A stretch of DNA of 52,559 nt from an uncultured Verrucomicrobiota bacterium (GCA_949283955.1 CASDUP010000054.1:1-52559), one strand, 5' to 3'; shown: positions 10,510 through 20,903, counted from the first letter of the stretch. Made by a program: numbers and translations. The notes: generated by a model from the sequence alone, not told the origin.

Positions 10510-13469
10510 CCCTCCTCGCGAATCATTTTTTCGGCCTTCTTAAATTTGAGTGTTTGGGTTTGTCCGTTCTTCGAAATCACCACGGTTTCGTTTCTTCCTA
10601 TTTTGGGAAGGGATATTTTCAATTCGGGAAGCTTCATCTCGTGCGATTCGCCCGATGTCTCTCGGGGGGCGCTTTGTTTCTCCTCTTCCGACCCGGCTGA
10701 GCGGAGCATGAGGTTTTGGCGAATCTTGGCTATCATGGAATTGAGGGCCTCTATGCTCGTGGCGCTTCTGAAAATTCCAACGCATACTTCGTTGCGAATT
10801 TTTCCCATGAGTTCCTCGAAGCATCTGTACGCCTCCTTTTTGTACTCGTTGAGAGGGTCTTTCTGCCCGTATCCCCTCAGGCCAACGCTGCGGCGCAGAT
10901 CCTCCATTTCGGTGAGGTGGTCCTGCCAGTGCCTGTCCATGGCCCTCATAACGACGTATCTTTCTATGTCTCTGAGCCTGTCCTTGCCCTCTATGTCGTC
11001 GCGTATGGCGTAGAGCTTTTCTATCTCCGACATTATCGCGTCGCGCATTTCGTCGGGGCTTTTCCCCTTTAGCATTTCCGGAGAGATGGCTATCGGAAAC
11101 CTGCTCGTTGCCCAGCTGCAAAGACCGGATAAATCGTCGTCGGCCGTCGGGCTTTCGGGAGGCGGAAGGGCTCCTATTCTCTCGTCAAGCTCGTCCTTGA
11201 TGAAATCGTAAACGATTCTGCGGGTTTCATCGGTGCGCATGATTTCGTTGCGCAGGCCGTAAATGATCTCCCTCTGCTTGTTGAGCACATCGTCGTATTG
11301 CAAAAGGCGCTTTCTGATGGAGTAGTTCTGGCCTTCTATCGTTTTCTGAGCGCGCTCTATCGAGCGGTTCAAAATCGGGTGTTCGAGAGGCTCTCCCTCC
11401 TTGAATGTCTTTTCCAAAATGCGCGCCATTGGGCCTGCGCTTGCAAACAACCTCATGAGGTTGTCTTCGAGGGAAACGAGAAATTTCGAAAGGCCCGGAT
11501 CTCCCTGCCTGGCGCATCTTCCCCTCAGCTGCCTGTCTATTCTTCTCGCCTCGTGCCTCTCCGTTCCCAAAACATACAGGCCTCCGATTTTATCCACTCC
11601 CTCTCCAAGTTTTATGTCCGTTCCCCTTCCTGCCATGTTTGTGGCTATGGTAATGGCTCCCTTCTCTCCGGCCTTAGCCACTATTTCCGCTTCTTGGGCG
11701 TGGTTCTTCGCGTTCAAAACCGTGTGCGGAAGACCCGTTCTTCCCAGCATTCTGCTGAGAAGCTCGCTGGCTTCGACAGACGCCGTCCCGACGAGAACGG
11801 GCTGCCCGCGCTTGTGAGCTTCGACTATCTCCTTGATGGCTGCGTTGTATTTTTCGCGGCGTGTCTTATATATGACGTCGTTTAAATCTTTTCTAATGCA
11901 GGGCTTATTTGTGGGAATTGCCATCACGTTTAAGCCGTATATGTCGTGGAACTCCTGGGCTTCGGTTTCGGCGGTTCCGGTCATGCCGGCCAGCTTTTCG
12001 TACAGGCGAAAATAATTCTGAATGGTGATGGTTGCGTAGGTTTTCGTTTCGCTCTCGATTTCCACTCCCTCTTTCGCCTCTACTGCCTGGTGCAGCCCTT
12101 CGCTCCACCTTCTTCCGTACATTATGCGTCCGGTGTTCTGGTCGACTATGTGGACTTTGCCGCCTTGAACCACGTATTCCACGTCCTTTTCGTAGAGGGA
12201 ATACGCCCTCAAAAGTTGGCTTATGCAGTGGATGTCCTCGGAGAGGGCTATGAATTTGTCTTCGGCGGCGAGTTTCTTCTCCTGCTTTTGCTCGACGGAA
12301 AGCGACTTGTCCGAGTCTATATCGACAAACTGTGTAGCTAAATCCGGCAATACGAATGCGTCCGGATTTTCTGGATGGACGGCGTTCCTTCCCTTTTCGG
12401 TCAGATCGCTTTGGTGCTGTTTTTCGTCCATCACGTAGTAAAGCATCTCCTTGTAGCGGAACCTGTCCTCTTTGCGGAAATCCGCGGCCATTTCCATGTC
12501 TATCTTGTCGAGACGCTTTCTTGCGCGGCCGTTTTCCATGAGCTGGCGCAGAATCCTATTCTTCGGCATTCCCATTTTTACCTGCCAAAGCTTTATGGAA
12601 TTCATCTCGTCGAGATCTCCGTTTTTGTCGAAATATTCCTTAACCTCTATGGCGAGCTTGTTGCACAGCCTGTGTTGAAGGGAGACGACCTTCTCTATCA
12701 TGGGCTTTAGGCGCATGAAGGGTGGTTCGTGGTCCTCTTGGACAGGTCCAGAAATGATGAGGGGGGTGCGGGCCTCGTCGATGAGAATGGAGTCGACCTC
12801 GTCGACGATGCAGTAGTAGTGGCCTCTCTGGACTTGCGCTTCGGGGCTGGAAGCCATGCCGTTGTCCCTGAGGTAGTCGAATCCGAATTCGGAGGCGGTT
12901 CCGTAGGTTATGTCGGCCTTGTAAGCCTCGAGCTTTTCCGAGTGGGGCTGCATGTTGTATATCCAGCCTACGGTAAGCCCGAGAAACTTGAAGAGATGGC
13001 CCATCCATTCGGCGTCGCGGCGGGCTAGATATTCGTTTACCGTGACAAGATGGCAACCTTTTCCCGTAAGCGCGTTCAAATAGAGGGGCAGGGTGGACAC
13101 CAGAGTTTTTCCTTCGCCTGTGGCCATTTCTGCTATCATGTTCTGGTGGAGGGCGATTCCTCCTATCAGCTGGACGTCGTAGTGGATCATGTTCCACGGT
13201 ATTTCATGTCCGCAGACGAGAGAGTTTGTTCCGCAGAGGCGCCTGGCGGCGTTTTTGACCGTGGCGAAGGCTTCCGGAAGAATTTTGTCCAAACTTTCCC
13301 CTTTTGCGACCCTATCCTTAAACTCGGCAGTTTTAGCCTGAAGCTGTTCGTCGGTGAGGCTTTGATATTTTTTTTCGAGAGCGTTTATTTTCGCTACGAC
13401 GGGGCGCGCCTTTTTGTAAAAGCGCTTGTAGTGGCTCCCCGCAAAAAGTTTCAATATTTTCGTTATCAT
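10485..13469 (-). CDS. secA: Protein translocase ATPase SecA
   Basis: The 994-residue motor that drives preproteins through SecYEG. The Walker A motif is MATGEGKT at 115-122, and Walker B is in [18 protein letters not shown] at 221-238. Motif [14 protein letters not shown] of the second ATPase domain, the helical scaffold and the wing domain all follow. It is longer than the E. coli protein (901), mainly from an insertion of about 100 residues after the DEAD-domain region (near 250-380). The usual C-terminal zinc-binding CxCxnC(H/C) motif is absent: the protein ends ...[13 protein letters not shown]. Start ATG 13469 is set by homology. It lies between lepB and lnt, a grouping of export and envelope genes, and overlaps lnt. 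Confidence 0.98.
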   Translation of the reverse strand: MITKILKLFAGSHYKRFYKKARPVVAKINALEKKYQSLTDEQLQAKTAEFKDRVAKGESLDKILPEAFATVKNAARRLCGTNSLVCGHEIPWNMIHYDVQLIGGIALHQNMIAEMATGEGKTLVSTLPLYLNALTGKGCHLVTVNEYLARRDAEWMGHLFKFLGLTVGWIYNMQPHSEKLEAYKADITYGTASEFGFDYLRDNGMASSPEAQVQRGHYYCIVDEVDSILIDEARTPLIISGPVQEDHEPPFMRLKPMIEKVVSLQHRLCNKLAIEVKEYFDKNGDLDEMNSIKLWQVKMGMPKNRILRQLMENGRARKRLDKIDMEMAADFRKEDRFRYKEMLYYVMDEKQHQSDLTEKGRNAVHPENPDAFVLPDLATQFVDIDSDKSLSVEQKQEKKLAAEDKFIALSEDIHCISQLLRAYSLYEKDVEYVVQGGKVHIVDQNTGRIMYGRRWSEGLHQAVEAKEGVEIESETKTYATITIQNYFRLYEKLAGMTGTAETEAQEFHDIYGLNVMAIPTNKPCIRKDLNDVIYKTRREKYNAAIKEIVEAHKRGQPVLVGTASVEASELLSRMLGRTGLPHTVLNAKNHAQEAEIVAKAGEKGAITIATNMAGRGTDIKLGEGVDKIGGLYVLGTERHEARRIDRQLRGRCARQGDPGLSKFLVSLEDNLMRLFASAGPMARILEKTFKEGEPLEHPILNRSIERAQKTIEGQNYSIRKRLLQYDDVLNKQREIIYGLRNEIMRTDETRRIVYDFIKDELDERIGALPPPESPTADDDLSGLCSWATSRFPIAISPEMLKGKSPDEMRDAIMSEIEKLYAIRDDIEGKDRLRDIERYVVMRAMDRHWQDHLTEMEDLRRSVGLRGYGQKDPLNEYKKEAYRCFEELMGKIRNEVCVGIFRSATSIEALNSMIAKIRQNLMLRSAGSEEEKQSAPRETSGESHEMKLPELKISLPKIGRNETVVISKNGQTQTLKFKKAEKMIREEGWTLVSKQ

Positions 13470-13507
13470 GGTTGTAAGATTGTTTTAGTTTGCCGCCCAA
13501 TGCTTTT

Positions 13508-14785
13508 CTATTTTGAAGCTCCCCAGCGAGAAGTGAAGGGATACGTTATAATTACAGATTTTCCGACTACGGCCTTCTCCGGAACCTCGCCCCAATACCT
13601 GCTGTCGAGGCTGTTAGAGGAGTTGTCCCCCATTGCGAAGAATTTTTTCGGAGAAACCCTCACTGAGTCTCCGTATTCGAAGCAGCCCTCATTCTTGTAG
13701 CCCTTGTATTTCCCCTCCGATTTCGCGTTCTTGTCGAATGCCACAGATCCGCTTATCGGCTTTCCGTTTCGAAGAAGGGTTCCTCTTTCAACCTTCAACT
13801 CGTCTCCCTCCTTGCCTACAAGCCTTTTAATGTAGTATTTGTCGTCGGGTATTCCTCCGTTCATGCGTGTCATGCCGTCGCAATACTTCGTCATGAAAAC
13901 TATGGCTTCCCCGATTTCGGGCTTCCTGAAATTGTAGGTGACTCTATCGACGAAGAGCATATCACCCGTCAGAATATCAAAGTTTATTATTCTATCCCCC
14001 TTTTTCAAGTCTGCCAGTTTCATGAAATATTTTCCGTTCTTGGAAAATATAAGGCCCCTTTTCGACGCTTCGTTAACATAATTTCCGCTAGCGTCTCCAA
14101 GCGGATACGATTCCATAATGACCGCATCGAGGTTGAAGTCTGAGGGAACGGATATTTTTTTCGGTAAGCCGTCTCCTACAAAGAAGGTATACTCCCTTTC
14201 AACAGAGGGCCAAAATCCGAATTTTTTCTCGCGGAGAATTTCGCTTGCGAAAAGGCCCCCGTTTCTTTTCGGCGAATCAGGGGGATTTATCTCCACGAAG
14301 AGAGTTCCGTCGTTTGCGGCGTCCGCCGAGTAGTTCCATGCTCCGAGGGTGATAAATCTCCAGATTTTTCCGGCTGCTCCGGGAGAGTCTTCGCCGGCTT
14401 TATAGACCTTTGGAGTCATTCCGTAGAAGGTGGGATACATCGAATTAGTGGGAATTTTGAACGGCTGGAAAAAGAAGCTGCGAACCGAAATGGCTATTAT
14501 TCCGACAACCACTATAGTTTCGACATTGTCTGCCATGGAGGAAAACGGATATATCTTGCCCCCATTTTTTTTCATCAGCTTTTCGAGCTCCGAGGAGGCT
14601 TTCGAATAGTCATCGGAGGATAGCTTGTCGTCGAGTATTAGTTCCTCAATCTCGTCCATCAGCTTTTCCATTCGAAGTGCGTCGCCCTCCGGCATAAGGT
14701 CCCTTCTGTAATTGTAAACCTTATAAGCCGCCGACAACAGATTCTTGGCGTCCTTTTTTTCCTTTCTTGAAAACCATCCGAACAT
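13508..14785 (-). CDS. lepB: Signal peptidase I with extended N-terminus and large insertion
   Basis: The membrane serine protease that removes signal peptides. Ser115 (IPTNSMYPT) and Lys320 (DDKYYIKRLVG) are the catalytic dyad; box E GDNSSNSLDSRYWG starts at 386. One membrane segment lies at about 90-105, preceded by an 85-residue charged cytoplasmic region (MDEIEELILDDKLSSDDYSKASSELEKLMKK) that looks helical. At 425 residues it is far longer than most homologues, largely from about 200 extra residues between the Ser and Lys motifs. Start ATG 14785 is 26 bases after the lepA stop, so it belongs to the aspS-lepA-lepB-secA-lnt unit. Confidence 0.95.
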   Translation of the reverse strand: MFGWFSRKEKKDAKNLLSAAYKVYNYRRDLMPEGDALRMEKLMDEIEELILDDKLSSDDYSKASSELEKLMKKNGGKIYPFSSMADNVETIVVVGIIAISVRSFFFQPFKIPTNSMYPTFYGMTPKVYKAGEDSPGAAGKIWRFITLGAWNYSADAANDGTLFVEINPPDSPKRNGGLFASEILREKKFGFWPSVEREYTFFVGDGLPKKISVPSDFNLDAVIMESYPLGDASGNYVNEASKRGLIFSKNGKYFMKLADLKKGDRIINFDILTGDMLFVDRVTYNFRKPEIGEAIVFMTKYCDGMTRMNGGIPDDKYYIKRLVGKEGDELKVERGTLLRNGKPISGSVAFDKNAKSEGKYKGYKNEGCFEYGDSVRVSPKKFFAMGDNSSNSLDSRYWGEVPEKAVVGKSVIITYPFTSRWGASK

Positions 14786-14811
14786 TTTTCGCGCTTTGGT
14801 AAGTTTTTATT

Positions 14812-16611
14812 TTACGTGTTCGACTTCAAAATATTGACAAAAGCCTCCTGTGGTATCGACACTTTGCCGATATCTTTCATTCGTTTTTTGCCCTCTTTTT
14901 GTTTTTCGAGCAGTTTCTTTTTGCGTGTGATGTCTCCCCCGTAGCATTTCGCAAGGACGTCTTTCCTGTACGATCCGAGAGTTTCACGGGCGATTATTCG
15001 CCCGCCTATGGCCGCTTGTATAGCCACTTTGAACATCTGCCTGGGGAGAATGTCCTTTAGCTTCTGGCACATTGCCCGACCTTTGGATTCCGCTTTGGAC
15101 TCGTGAACTATCGAAGAAAAAGCGTCTATCTGTTCCCCGTTTATCAGGATTTCGAGCCTGACGAGTTTTGATTCCTGGTATCCGTCGGGCTCGTAGTCCA
15201 TGCTTCCGTAGCCGCGGGTGGAGCTTTTCAGCTTGTCGTTGAAGTCGACCAGAATCTCGTTGAGGGGGAGTTTGCAGACGAGCATTACTCTGGAGTCGTC
15301 TATAGAGTCCGTTCTCTCGCAAAACCCGCGCTTTTCGGCGACAAGAGCCAAGATGTCCCCTATGGATTCCGTGGGAATCATTATGGAGGCCTTAATGGTG
15401 GGCTCGAAAATTTTGTCTATGGTGGATACGTCGGGAAGCCTCGAGGGATTGTCGACCTCTATATTTTCTCCGTTTGTCAGGGCGACTTTGTAAACGACGC
15501 TTGGATAAGTGGAGATGATGTCTAGGCCGTATTCCCTCCTCAGGCGCTCCTGCACTATTTCCATGTGTAGCAGTCCGAGAAAACCGCATCTGTATCCGAA
15601 TCCGAGCGCCACCGAATTCTCGGGCTGGAATGTGAGGGCGGCGTCGTTTAATTGAAGCTTTGCTATAGAAACCTTCAATTTTTCGTATTCTGTGGTGTCG
15701 ACGGGATATATGCCGGAGAACACCATGGGTTTTACTTCCTTGTATCCGTGCAGCATTTCCGAGGCGGGATCGGAGGCGTTTGTAAGCGTGTCGCCTATCT
15801 TCACATCGGATACGCTCTTCATGTTTGGAACTATGTATCCCGTGCAGCCGGCGTCCAGGCTCTTTTCGGCCTTCATGGTGGGGGTGAAGCGCCCGACCTC
15901 CTTTATGGTCGACTTAAAGCCGGATCCCATGAACTCTATTTCGTCTCCCGCTTTGAAGCTTCCGGAGAAAATTCTCACGTAGCAGATGACTCCCCTGAAA
16001 GCGTCAAACACGCAGTCGAAGACAAGCGCCCGGGTCTTGGGATAGTCCGCGCTCTTCGGAGGAGGAATTCTTCCTACTATGGCTTCGAGAATTTCGTGCG
16101 TTCCGATTCCTGTCTTTCCGCTTGCGAGAATTGCGTCGGAGGCGGGAATGGCGAGGACGTCCTCAATCTGTCTTTTGCATGCCTCGGGCTGGGCAGAAGG
16201 AAGATCCACCTTGTTTATTACGGGAATGATCTCCAGCTCTTGGGCCGTGGCAAGATGCGCGTTGGCAACCGTTTGCGCTTCCACTCCCTGGGCGGCGTCT
16301 ATCAGAAGCAGCGCGCCCTCGCAGGCGGCTAGGCTTCTGGAGACCTCGTAGGAGAAGTCGACATGCCCAGGAGTGTCTATCAGATTCAACAGGTATTCCC
16401 GTCCGTCGTCGGCCTTGTAGGTCATGGAGACGGGATGGCTTTTTATTGTTATTCCGCGCTCCCTCTCCAAGTCCATGGAGTCGAGGAGCTGGTCTTGCAT
16501 TTCCCGCTTTTCAATCGTTCCGGTGGCCTCGAGAAGGCGGTCCGAGAGGGTCGTCTTCCCGTGGTCGACGTGTGCTATTATGCAAAAATTTCTGATGTTT
16601 TCGGTTCGCAT
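14812..16611 (-). CDS. lepA: Elongation factor 4 (LepA), ribosomal back-translocase GTPase
   Basis: A 599-residue translational GTPase that remodels post-translocation ribosomes. The G1 motif AHVDHGKTTL is near residues 12-21, followed by switch II DTPGHVDF and the G4 motif NKVD. The LepA-specific C-terminal domain (PRQMFKVAIQAAIGGRIIARETLGSYRKDVLAKCYGGDITRKKKLLEKQ, in segments) is intact. The frame could begin one codon earlier at a TTG, but ATG 16611 is the natural start; it lies four bases after the aspS stop, which indicates coupling. lepA directly before lepB is the classical gene order. Confidence 0.98.
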   Translation of the reverse strand: MRTENIRNFCIIAHVDHGKTTLSDRLLEATGTIEKREMQDQLLDSMDLERERGITIKSHPVSMTYKADDGREYLLNLIDTPGHVDFSYEVSRSLAACEGALLLIDAAQGVEAQTVANAHLATAQELEIIPVINKVDLPSAQPEACKRQIEDVLAIPASDAILASGKTGIGTHEILEAIVGRIPPPKSADYPKTRALVFDCVFDAFRGVICYVRIFSGSFKAGDEIEFMGSGFKSTIKEVGRFTPTMKAEKSLDAGCTGYIVPNMKSVSDVKIGDTLTNASDPASEMLHGYKEVKPMVFSGIYPVDTTEYEKLKVSIAKLQLNDAALTFQPENSVALGFGYRCGFLGLLHMEIVQERLRREYGLDIISTYPSVVYKVALTNGENIEVDNPSRLPDVSTIDKIFEPTIKASIMIPTESIGDILALVAEKRGFCERTDSIDDSRVMLVCKLPLNEILVDFNDKLKSSTRGYGSMDYEPDGYQESKLVRLEILINGEQIDAFSSIVHESKAESKGRAMCQKLKDILPRQMFKVAIQAAIGGRIIARETLGSYRKDVLAKCYGGDITRKKKLLEKQKEGKKRMKDIGKVSIPQEAFVNILKSNT

Positions 16612-16615
16612 CAAA

Positions 16616-18421
16616 CTACTTTTTATTTTCCGTCTCTTCGGGCAGGTTTACCGATATCGACAGATCTCTAAGCTGTTTCTCCGTGACGGGGGAGGGCGAC
16701 TGGGCCATCAAATCCTGCCCTCTCTGGGTTTTGGGGAAGGCTATGATGTCGCGTATGGAGGGCCTGTTTGTTATGATGGAAACGAGCCTGTCGAATCCGA
16801 GTGCTATTCCTCCGTGCGGGGGAGCCCCGAATTTGAACGCTTTTAGCATGTATCCGAAGCGCGATTCGACCACGTCTGCCGGAATTTTCAGGACATCCTT
16901 GAATACTTTTTCCTGGAGTGTCGGATTGTGGATTCTTATAGAACCCCCTCCGAGTTCCGTTCCGTTTAGAACTATGTCGTAGTGTTGTCCGCGAACCTTC
17001 AAAGGATCGGAATCCAAGAGGGGAATATCCTCCTCGACCGGCGAAGTGAAGGGGTGGTGTGCGGCAACATACCTCTGCTGCTCTTCATCAAACAGCATGA
17101 GTGGGAATTCGATAACCCACAGGAAATTGAACTTGTTCCAGGGAATGTCGAGCTTTCCGCGGGACTGCAAGAGCCTTGCGCAGTCGAGCCTGACCCTTCC
17201 GAGAATGGAGCAGGCTTTTTCCCAGTCGGTTGCGGCGAAGAACACGACGTCTCCGTCTTCTATATTGAGCCTTTCCTTCAGAGCAGACTTTTCCGCTTCG
17301 GACAGGAATTTTAGAATGGGGCTCTTCCATTCGCCGTTTTCCGCCTTGATGAACGCAAGCCCTTTAGCTCCCATAGCGCGGGCTCCGTCCTCGAGCGACT
17401 TGAGCTCTCCCTGGGTTATGTCGGCCAGCCCTTTGGCGTTTATTGCCTTCACCGCTCCGCCTTCGGAGTTTGCCGCTCCGGAGAAAACTTTGAAGGAGCT
17501 GCCTTTAAATACTTCGGTGAAATCTTGAAGCTCTATTCCAAAACGCGTGTCGGGCTTGTCGACTCCGTACCTGTTCATTGCTTCGAAATAGGGCATTCGA
17601 GGGAAGGGGGTGGGAATGTCGACTCCAATCACCTCTTTCCAGACCTTCTTCAGCATGCCTTCTATAAGCGCGTACATGTCCTCCCTGTCGACAAAGCTCA
17701 TCTCTATGTCTATCTGGGTGAACTCCGGCTGCCTGTCCGCCCTCAGATCCTCGTCGCGGAAACACTTCGCCATCTGGTAGTACCGCTCCACTCCGGAGAC
17801 CATCAACATCTGCTTGTACTGCTGCGGAGACTGGTTGAGCGCGTAAAAGCAACCCGGATTCAAACGGCTCGGAACCAGAAATTCCCTCGCTCCTTCGGGA
17901 GTGCTCTTAAAGAGAATGGGAGTTTCGATTTCGATAAAATCTTGGGAATTTAAATAGTTTCTTATTGCGGCGGAGGCCTTGTGGCGCGCTCGAAGAAGAT
18001 TCAAATTGCGCGGCCTGCGGAGATCCAAATATCTGTATTGTAGCCGGAGATCCTCGTTGACCTTGTCCGCCCTGTCGTCGTCGAGGGGGAAGGGGAGAAC
18101 TTCGCACACGTTGTGGACAAGCATTTCCTTGCAGTCCACCTCTATGTCCCCGGTTTTCAAATTGGGATTTTTAGTTCCCTCTTCGCGCAATTCAACCGTT
18201 CCCTTTATTTGAATTACAGATTCGTCGCGCAGTTTTTGCGCGCGCTCGTAAACCTCTCCGGCTGAGGGGTGAAATACTATCTGGGTTATTCCCTCCCTGT
18301 CGCGCAAGTCGACAAACATCACTCCTCCGTGGTCTCTCACGGATTGCACCCAGCCTATAAGTTCCACGGTTTTGCCCTTGTCGGCAACCGTCAATTCGTC
18401 ACATTTATGAGTACGTCTCAT
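16616..18421 (-). CDS. aspS: Aspartyl-tRNA synthetase
   Basis: A 601-residue class IIb synthetase. It has the N-terminal OB-fold anticodon-binding domain (ELIGWVQSVRDHGGVMFVDLRDREG), class II motif 2 (FRDEDLRADRQPEFTQID) and motif 3 (GIALGFDRLVSI), with the bacterial GAD insertion domain between them. Length is typical for the bacterial type. Start ATG 18421 has AAGGA just upstream. It is the first gene of the run that continues into lepA; a terminator separates it from pfp upstream. I did not determine whether it is discriminating (Asp only) or also charges tRNA-Asn. Confidence 0.98.
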   Translation of the reverse strand: MRRTHKCDELTVADKGKTVELIGWVQSVRDHGGVMFVDLRDREGITQIVFHPSAGEVYERAQKLRDESVIQIKGTVELREEGTKNPNLKTGDIEVDCKEMLVHNVCEVLPFPLDDDRADKVNEDLRLQYRYLDLRRPRNLNLLRARHKASAAIRNYLNSQDFIEIETPILFKSTPEGAREFLVPSRLNPGCFYALNQSPQQYKQMLMVSGVERYYQMAKCFRDEDLRADRQPEFTQIDIEMSFVDREDMYALIEGMLKKVWKEVIGVDIPTPFPRMPYFEAMNRYGVDKPDTRFGIELQDFTEVFKGSSFKVFSGAANSEGGAVKAINAKGLADITQGELKSLEDGARAMGAKGLAFIKAENGEWKSPILKFLSEAEKSALKERLNIEDGDVVFFAATDWEKACSILGRVRLDCARLLQSRGKLDIPWNKFNFLWVIEFPLMLFDEEQQRYVAAHHPFTSPVEEDIPLLDSDPLKVRGQHYDIVLNGTELGGGSIRIHNPTLQEKVFKDVLKIPADVVESRFGYMLKAFKFGAPPHGGIALGFDRLVSIITNRPSIRDIIAFPKTQRGQDLMAQSPSPVTEKQLRDLSISVNLPEETENKK

Positions 18422-18477
18422 TTCCTTAGATTTGTTCTTTTAATTTTCTTCTCGTCCATTGCCGCAAACGGAATCTC

Positions 18478-18516
18478 CAAAAAACAGCGCCCAACGGTTC
18501 TCAACCCTTGGGCGCG
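18478..18516 (-). terminator. Terminator between pfp and aspS
   Basis: On the minus strand an 8-base-pair GC-rich stem (18508-18515 with 18487-18494, 13-base loop) is followed within two bases by TTTTTT. It comes about 20 bases after the pfp stop. Confidence 0.75.
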
Positions 18517-18534
18517 ATTTCAAAACCCCGGCCT

Positions 18535-19797
18535 TTAGGCGAGAGTGTAGGGAGCCAGCTTTTGCGGAACCCTCGTTTTGGATAGCCTCACATAGCTGGG
18601 CATTCCGTTCTCGTAGGGAACTTTCACCTCTCCTTGGAGGAGCGGAAGAATGTATTTGTTAAATTGGAAGCTTACCCCGATTCTGTCCTCCGATATCCAG
18701 CTTTCAGGGAAGTGCTTTACTCCGTTGGCTACGTCGCTTAAGCCGGCCAGAACCGTTTCGCAAACATACTTGTCGGAGTCTCCCCTCACGAGGGCTACCA
18801 TCTTTCCGCTCTCTCCTGCCACCGCCGCTTGGACGGCTTTTTTCCCGCACATAAATGCCTCGTTGGAGTCCGTGAGCGACGAGCAGTGAGCCGCCGCTCT
18901 CTGGGAATGACCGGGCTTGCAGGTGCGAACCTTTACCGAAGGCATGTTATCGTTGAGAATTTTCTGAAGGTAGTCGCCAACTCCTCCGAGCTGGGAATGT
19001 CCGAAAGAATCTTGGGCGGATCCGGCAGTCACGTAGTTTCCATTAGAATCCACGAGTCCTTCGCTGGCTACAACAAGGCAGAATTTATTTTTCTTCAGAA
19101 CCTCTTGGACCTGCGATACGAAGTAGGCCGCGTCGAAGGCCACTTCGGGAAGAAGTATGATGTGGGGGGCGTCCTCGGGCTGGTTGCGCCTTTTTGCTAT
19201 GCTCGTTCCGGCGGCTATCCAACCGGCGTTTCTTCCCATTACTTCCACTATGGAGACGAGGTCGTGGTTCCCCATGGATTCGTGGTCCAACGCAAGCTCG
19301 CGAATCGTGGAGCAGAGGAATTTTACGACGCTTCCGTATCCGGGGCAGTGGTCAGTCACTACGAGATCGTTGTCAACCGTTTTGGGAATTCCGATGACGC
19401 GCATTTCGTATCCTTTGGCTTGCGCGTGCTTGGAAATCTTGTCGGCGGTGTCTTGGGAGTCGTTTCCTCCGATGTAGAAAAAGAATCTGATGTTGTGTGC
19501 CTTGCAGACTTCTATTGCGCGGTCGAAATCCTGTTCGCTCTTGAGTTTGTAGCGGCATGTTCCGAGCGCCGAACCCGGAGTGTGGCAGAGTCCCCTTATG
19601 TTTTGCTGCGACTCGTTTGCGAGATCAATCAGCTGCTCCGTAAGGATTCCTTCCACGCCGTTGAGCGCTCCGTAGATTTCCTCTATGCAGTCGTGGTTTA
19701 GGGCTTCCGTCACAACGCCTGCCAAGCTTGCGTTGATAACGGACGTGGGACCGCCGGATTGGGCGACTAATACGTTTCCAGTCAGTTCTTCTGTCAT
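18535..19797 (-). CDS. pfp: PPi-dependent 6-phosphofructokinase
   Basis: A 420-residue phosphofructokinase that phosphorylates fructose 6-phosphate with pyrophosphate, a reversible step of glycolysis. The diagnostic positions are GGNDS at 110-114 (Asp where ATP enzymes have Gly) and PKTVDND at 138-144 (Lys where ATP enzymes have Gly); both predict PPi use. Length fits the 'TP0108-type' PPi family. The frame is open about 98 codons further upstream, but that part is Lys/Phe-rich and AT-biased non-coding sequence; the ATG at 19797 gives the canonical start (TGNVLVAQSGGPTSVINASL). It is transcribed divergently from the exonuclease gene. Confidence 0.93.
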   Translation of the reverse strand: MTEELTGNVLVAQSGGPTSVINASLAGVVTEALNHDCIEEIYGALNGVEGILTEQLIDLANESQQNIRGLCHTPGSALGTCRYKLKSEQDFDRAIEVCKAHNIRFFFYIGGNDSQDTADKISKHAQAKGYEMRVIGIPKTVDNDLVVTDHCPGYGSVVKFLCSTIRELALDHESMGNHDLVSIVEVMGRNAGWIAAGTSIAKRRNQPEDAPHIILLPEVAFDAAYFVSQVQEVLKKNKFCLVVASEGLVDSNGNYVTAGSAQDSFGHSQLGGVGDYLQKILNDNMPSVKVRTCKPGHSQRAAAHCSSLTDSNEAFMCGKKAVQAAVAGESGKMVALVRGDSDKYVCETVLAGLSDVANGVKHFPESWISEDRIGVSFQFNKYILPLLQGEVKVPYENGMPSYVRLSKTRVPQKLAPYTLA

Positions 19798-20084
19798 AAA
19801 TCTTTGAAATTTTACCTTTGGTCGTTTTGTTGCTTTTTTAAATGGAGCAGTTTGTCGTTTTTTCGCCCAAGGGCAATCATTTTTTGAGGCTTTTGCATAC
19901 AATATTGGGCTTTTTAAGCGCCGCGGTATCAAATTTTTTCGATGCGGACTCCAAAATTTTTTGTTGTAAGAGGCTATAAAATTTGAGCGTGTGGAGGATT
20001 TTTTGGTAAGGAATTTGTAATAGACAGATGGAGAGGAAAAAAATTGCAATTTTGCGTTGGTTTTGGCAATATGGAGTTTTAAAA
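19798..20084. other. Divergent intergenic region between pfp and the exonuclease gene
   Basis: About 287 AT-rich bases that must hold both promoters. I see no hexamer pair good enough to place either one. A short CGCCCAAGGGC inverted repeat lies near 19864. Confidence 0.4.
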
Positions 20085-20903
20085 ATGTCAAACGAGGACT
20101 CAGATACTCCCGATGTTTCGCGGGGAATTAGGTGCCTTTATCCGCGCAGGGTAAACAGCGAGTTTCTGGCGTTTCTTCCGACGAGTCGCTACGAGGGCAG
20201 GACCGTTTTGGTCGAGACGGACGAGGTTTTGGATTCGGAGCTTCCCGAGATTATGTCGGAGAAAATTCTCGGGTTCGACACCGAAACCCGCCCGAATTTT
20301 CAAAAGGGCAAGCAATATCCCGTTTCAATATTGCAGCTTGGAGGCTCTAAGAGCGTTTGGGTGATAAGGCTGAAACCTCTTTTGCACAGGCTGGGGGATA
20401 TATTTAAAGTTTTGGAAAATCCCTCGATAAAGAAGGTTGGGATAGCGGTCAAGGGAGACATAAAAGGCCTGAGAAGTCTGTGCGACTTTAAGCCATCTGG
20501 ATTTGTAGATGTAAGCGACATCACTTCAAAGATGGGAGTGGTGAACACAGGAATGAGGAATCTCGCGGCCCTGATACTCGGGGAGAAAATTTCCAAGCGG
20601 GACCAGTGTTCTAACTGGGCCAACGAGCGCCTTTCCGATAGCCAGATTAAGTATGCGGCAACGGACGCGTGGATGAGCAGAAGGCTCTATCTTGAAATGC
20701 TCGATGTCGTTGCGGAGAACAGAACCGACGTAGAGCCCGAACCGGAGCCGGAACCCGAGAGATTCGATTTGAGGAAATTCATATTGAAAGTGGTTAGGGC
20801 GATTAAAAAGAGCGTGAAGTCCCTCGGGCCTAGCCCGAAGAAGCCGTGTTATGGAAACGGGAGGAAGCGCGGAGCCCGCTCGAAGAGAAGCAAAAACAGC
20901 TGA
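20085..20903 (+). CDS. DEDDy-type 3'-5' exonuclease (RNase D-like)
   Basis: A 272-residue protein with a single DnaQ-fold exonuclease domain. The three metal-binding motifs are present: ExoI GFDTETRP (Asp65, Glu67), ExoII in VGIAVKGDIKGL, and ExoIII YAATDAWMSRRLY with the Tyr of the DEDDy class. Unlike full RNase D it lacks HRDC domains and ends in a Pro-Glu run followed by a basic tail (KKPCYGNGRKRGARSKRSK) that may bind RNA. The likely job is 3' trimming of small RNAs or tRNAs. The ATG at 20085 has a GGAG ribosome site eight bases upstream; an earlier ATG in frame at 20028 adds unrelated sequence. Confidence 0.85.
   Translation: MSNEDSDTPDVSRGIRCLYPRRVNSEFLAFLPTSRYEGRTVLVETDEVLDSELPEIMSEKILGFDTETRPNFQKGKQYPVSILQLGGSKSVWVIRLKPLLHRLGDIFKVLENPSIKKVGIAVKGDIKGLRSLCDFKPSGFVDVSDITSKMGVVNTGMRNLAALILGEKISKRDQCSNWANERLSDSQIKYAATDAWMSRRLYLEMLDVVAENRTDVEPEPEPEPERFDLRKFILKVVRAIKKSVKSLGPSPKKPCYGNGRKRGARSKRSKNS

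Noticed and set aside
19798..20091. 98-codon extension of the phosphofructokinase
   Set aside because: It is Lys/Phe-rich AT-biased sequence over the divergent promoter region and lacks family similarity.
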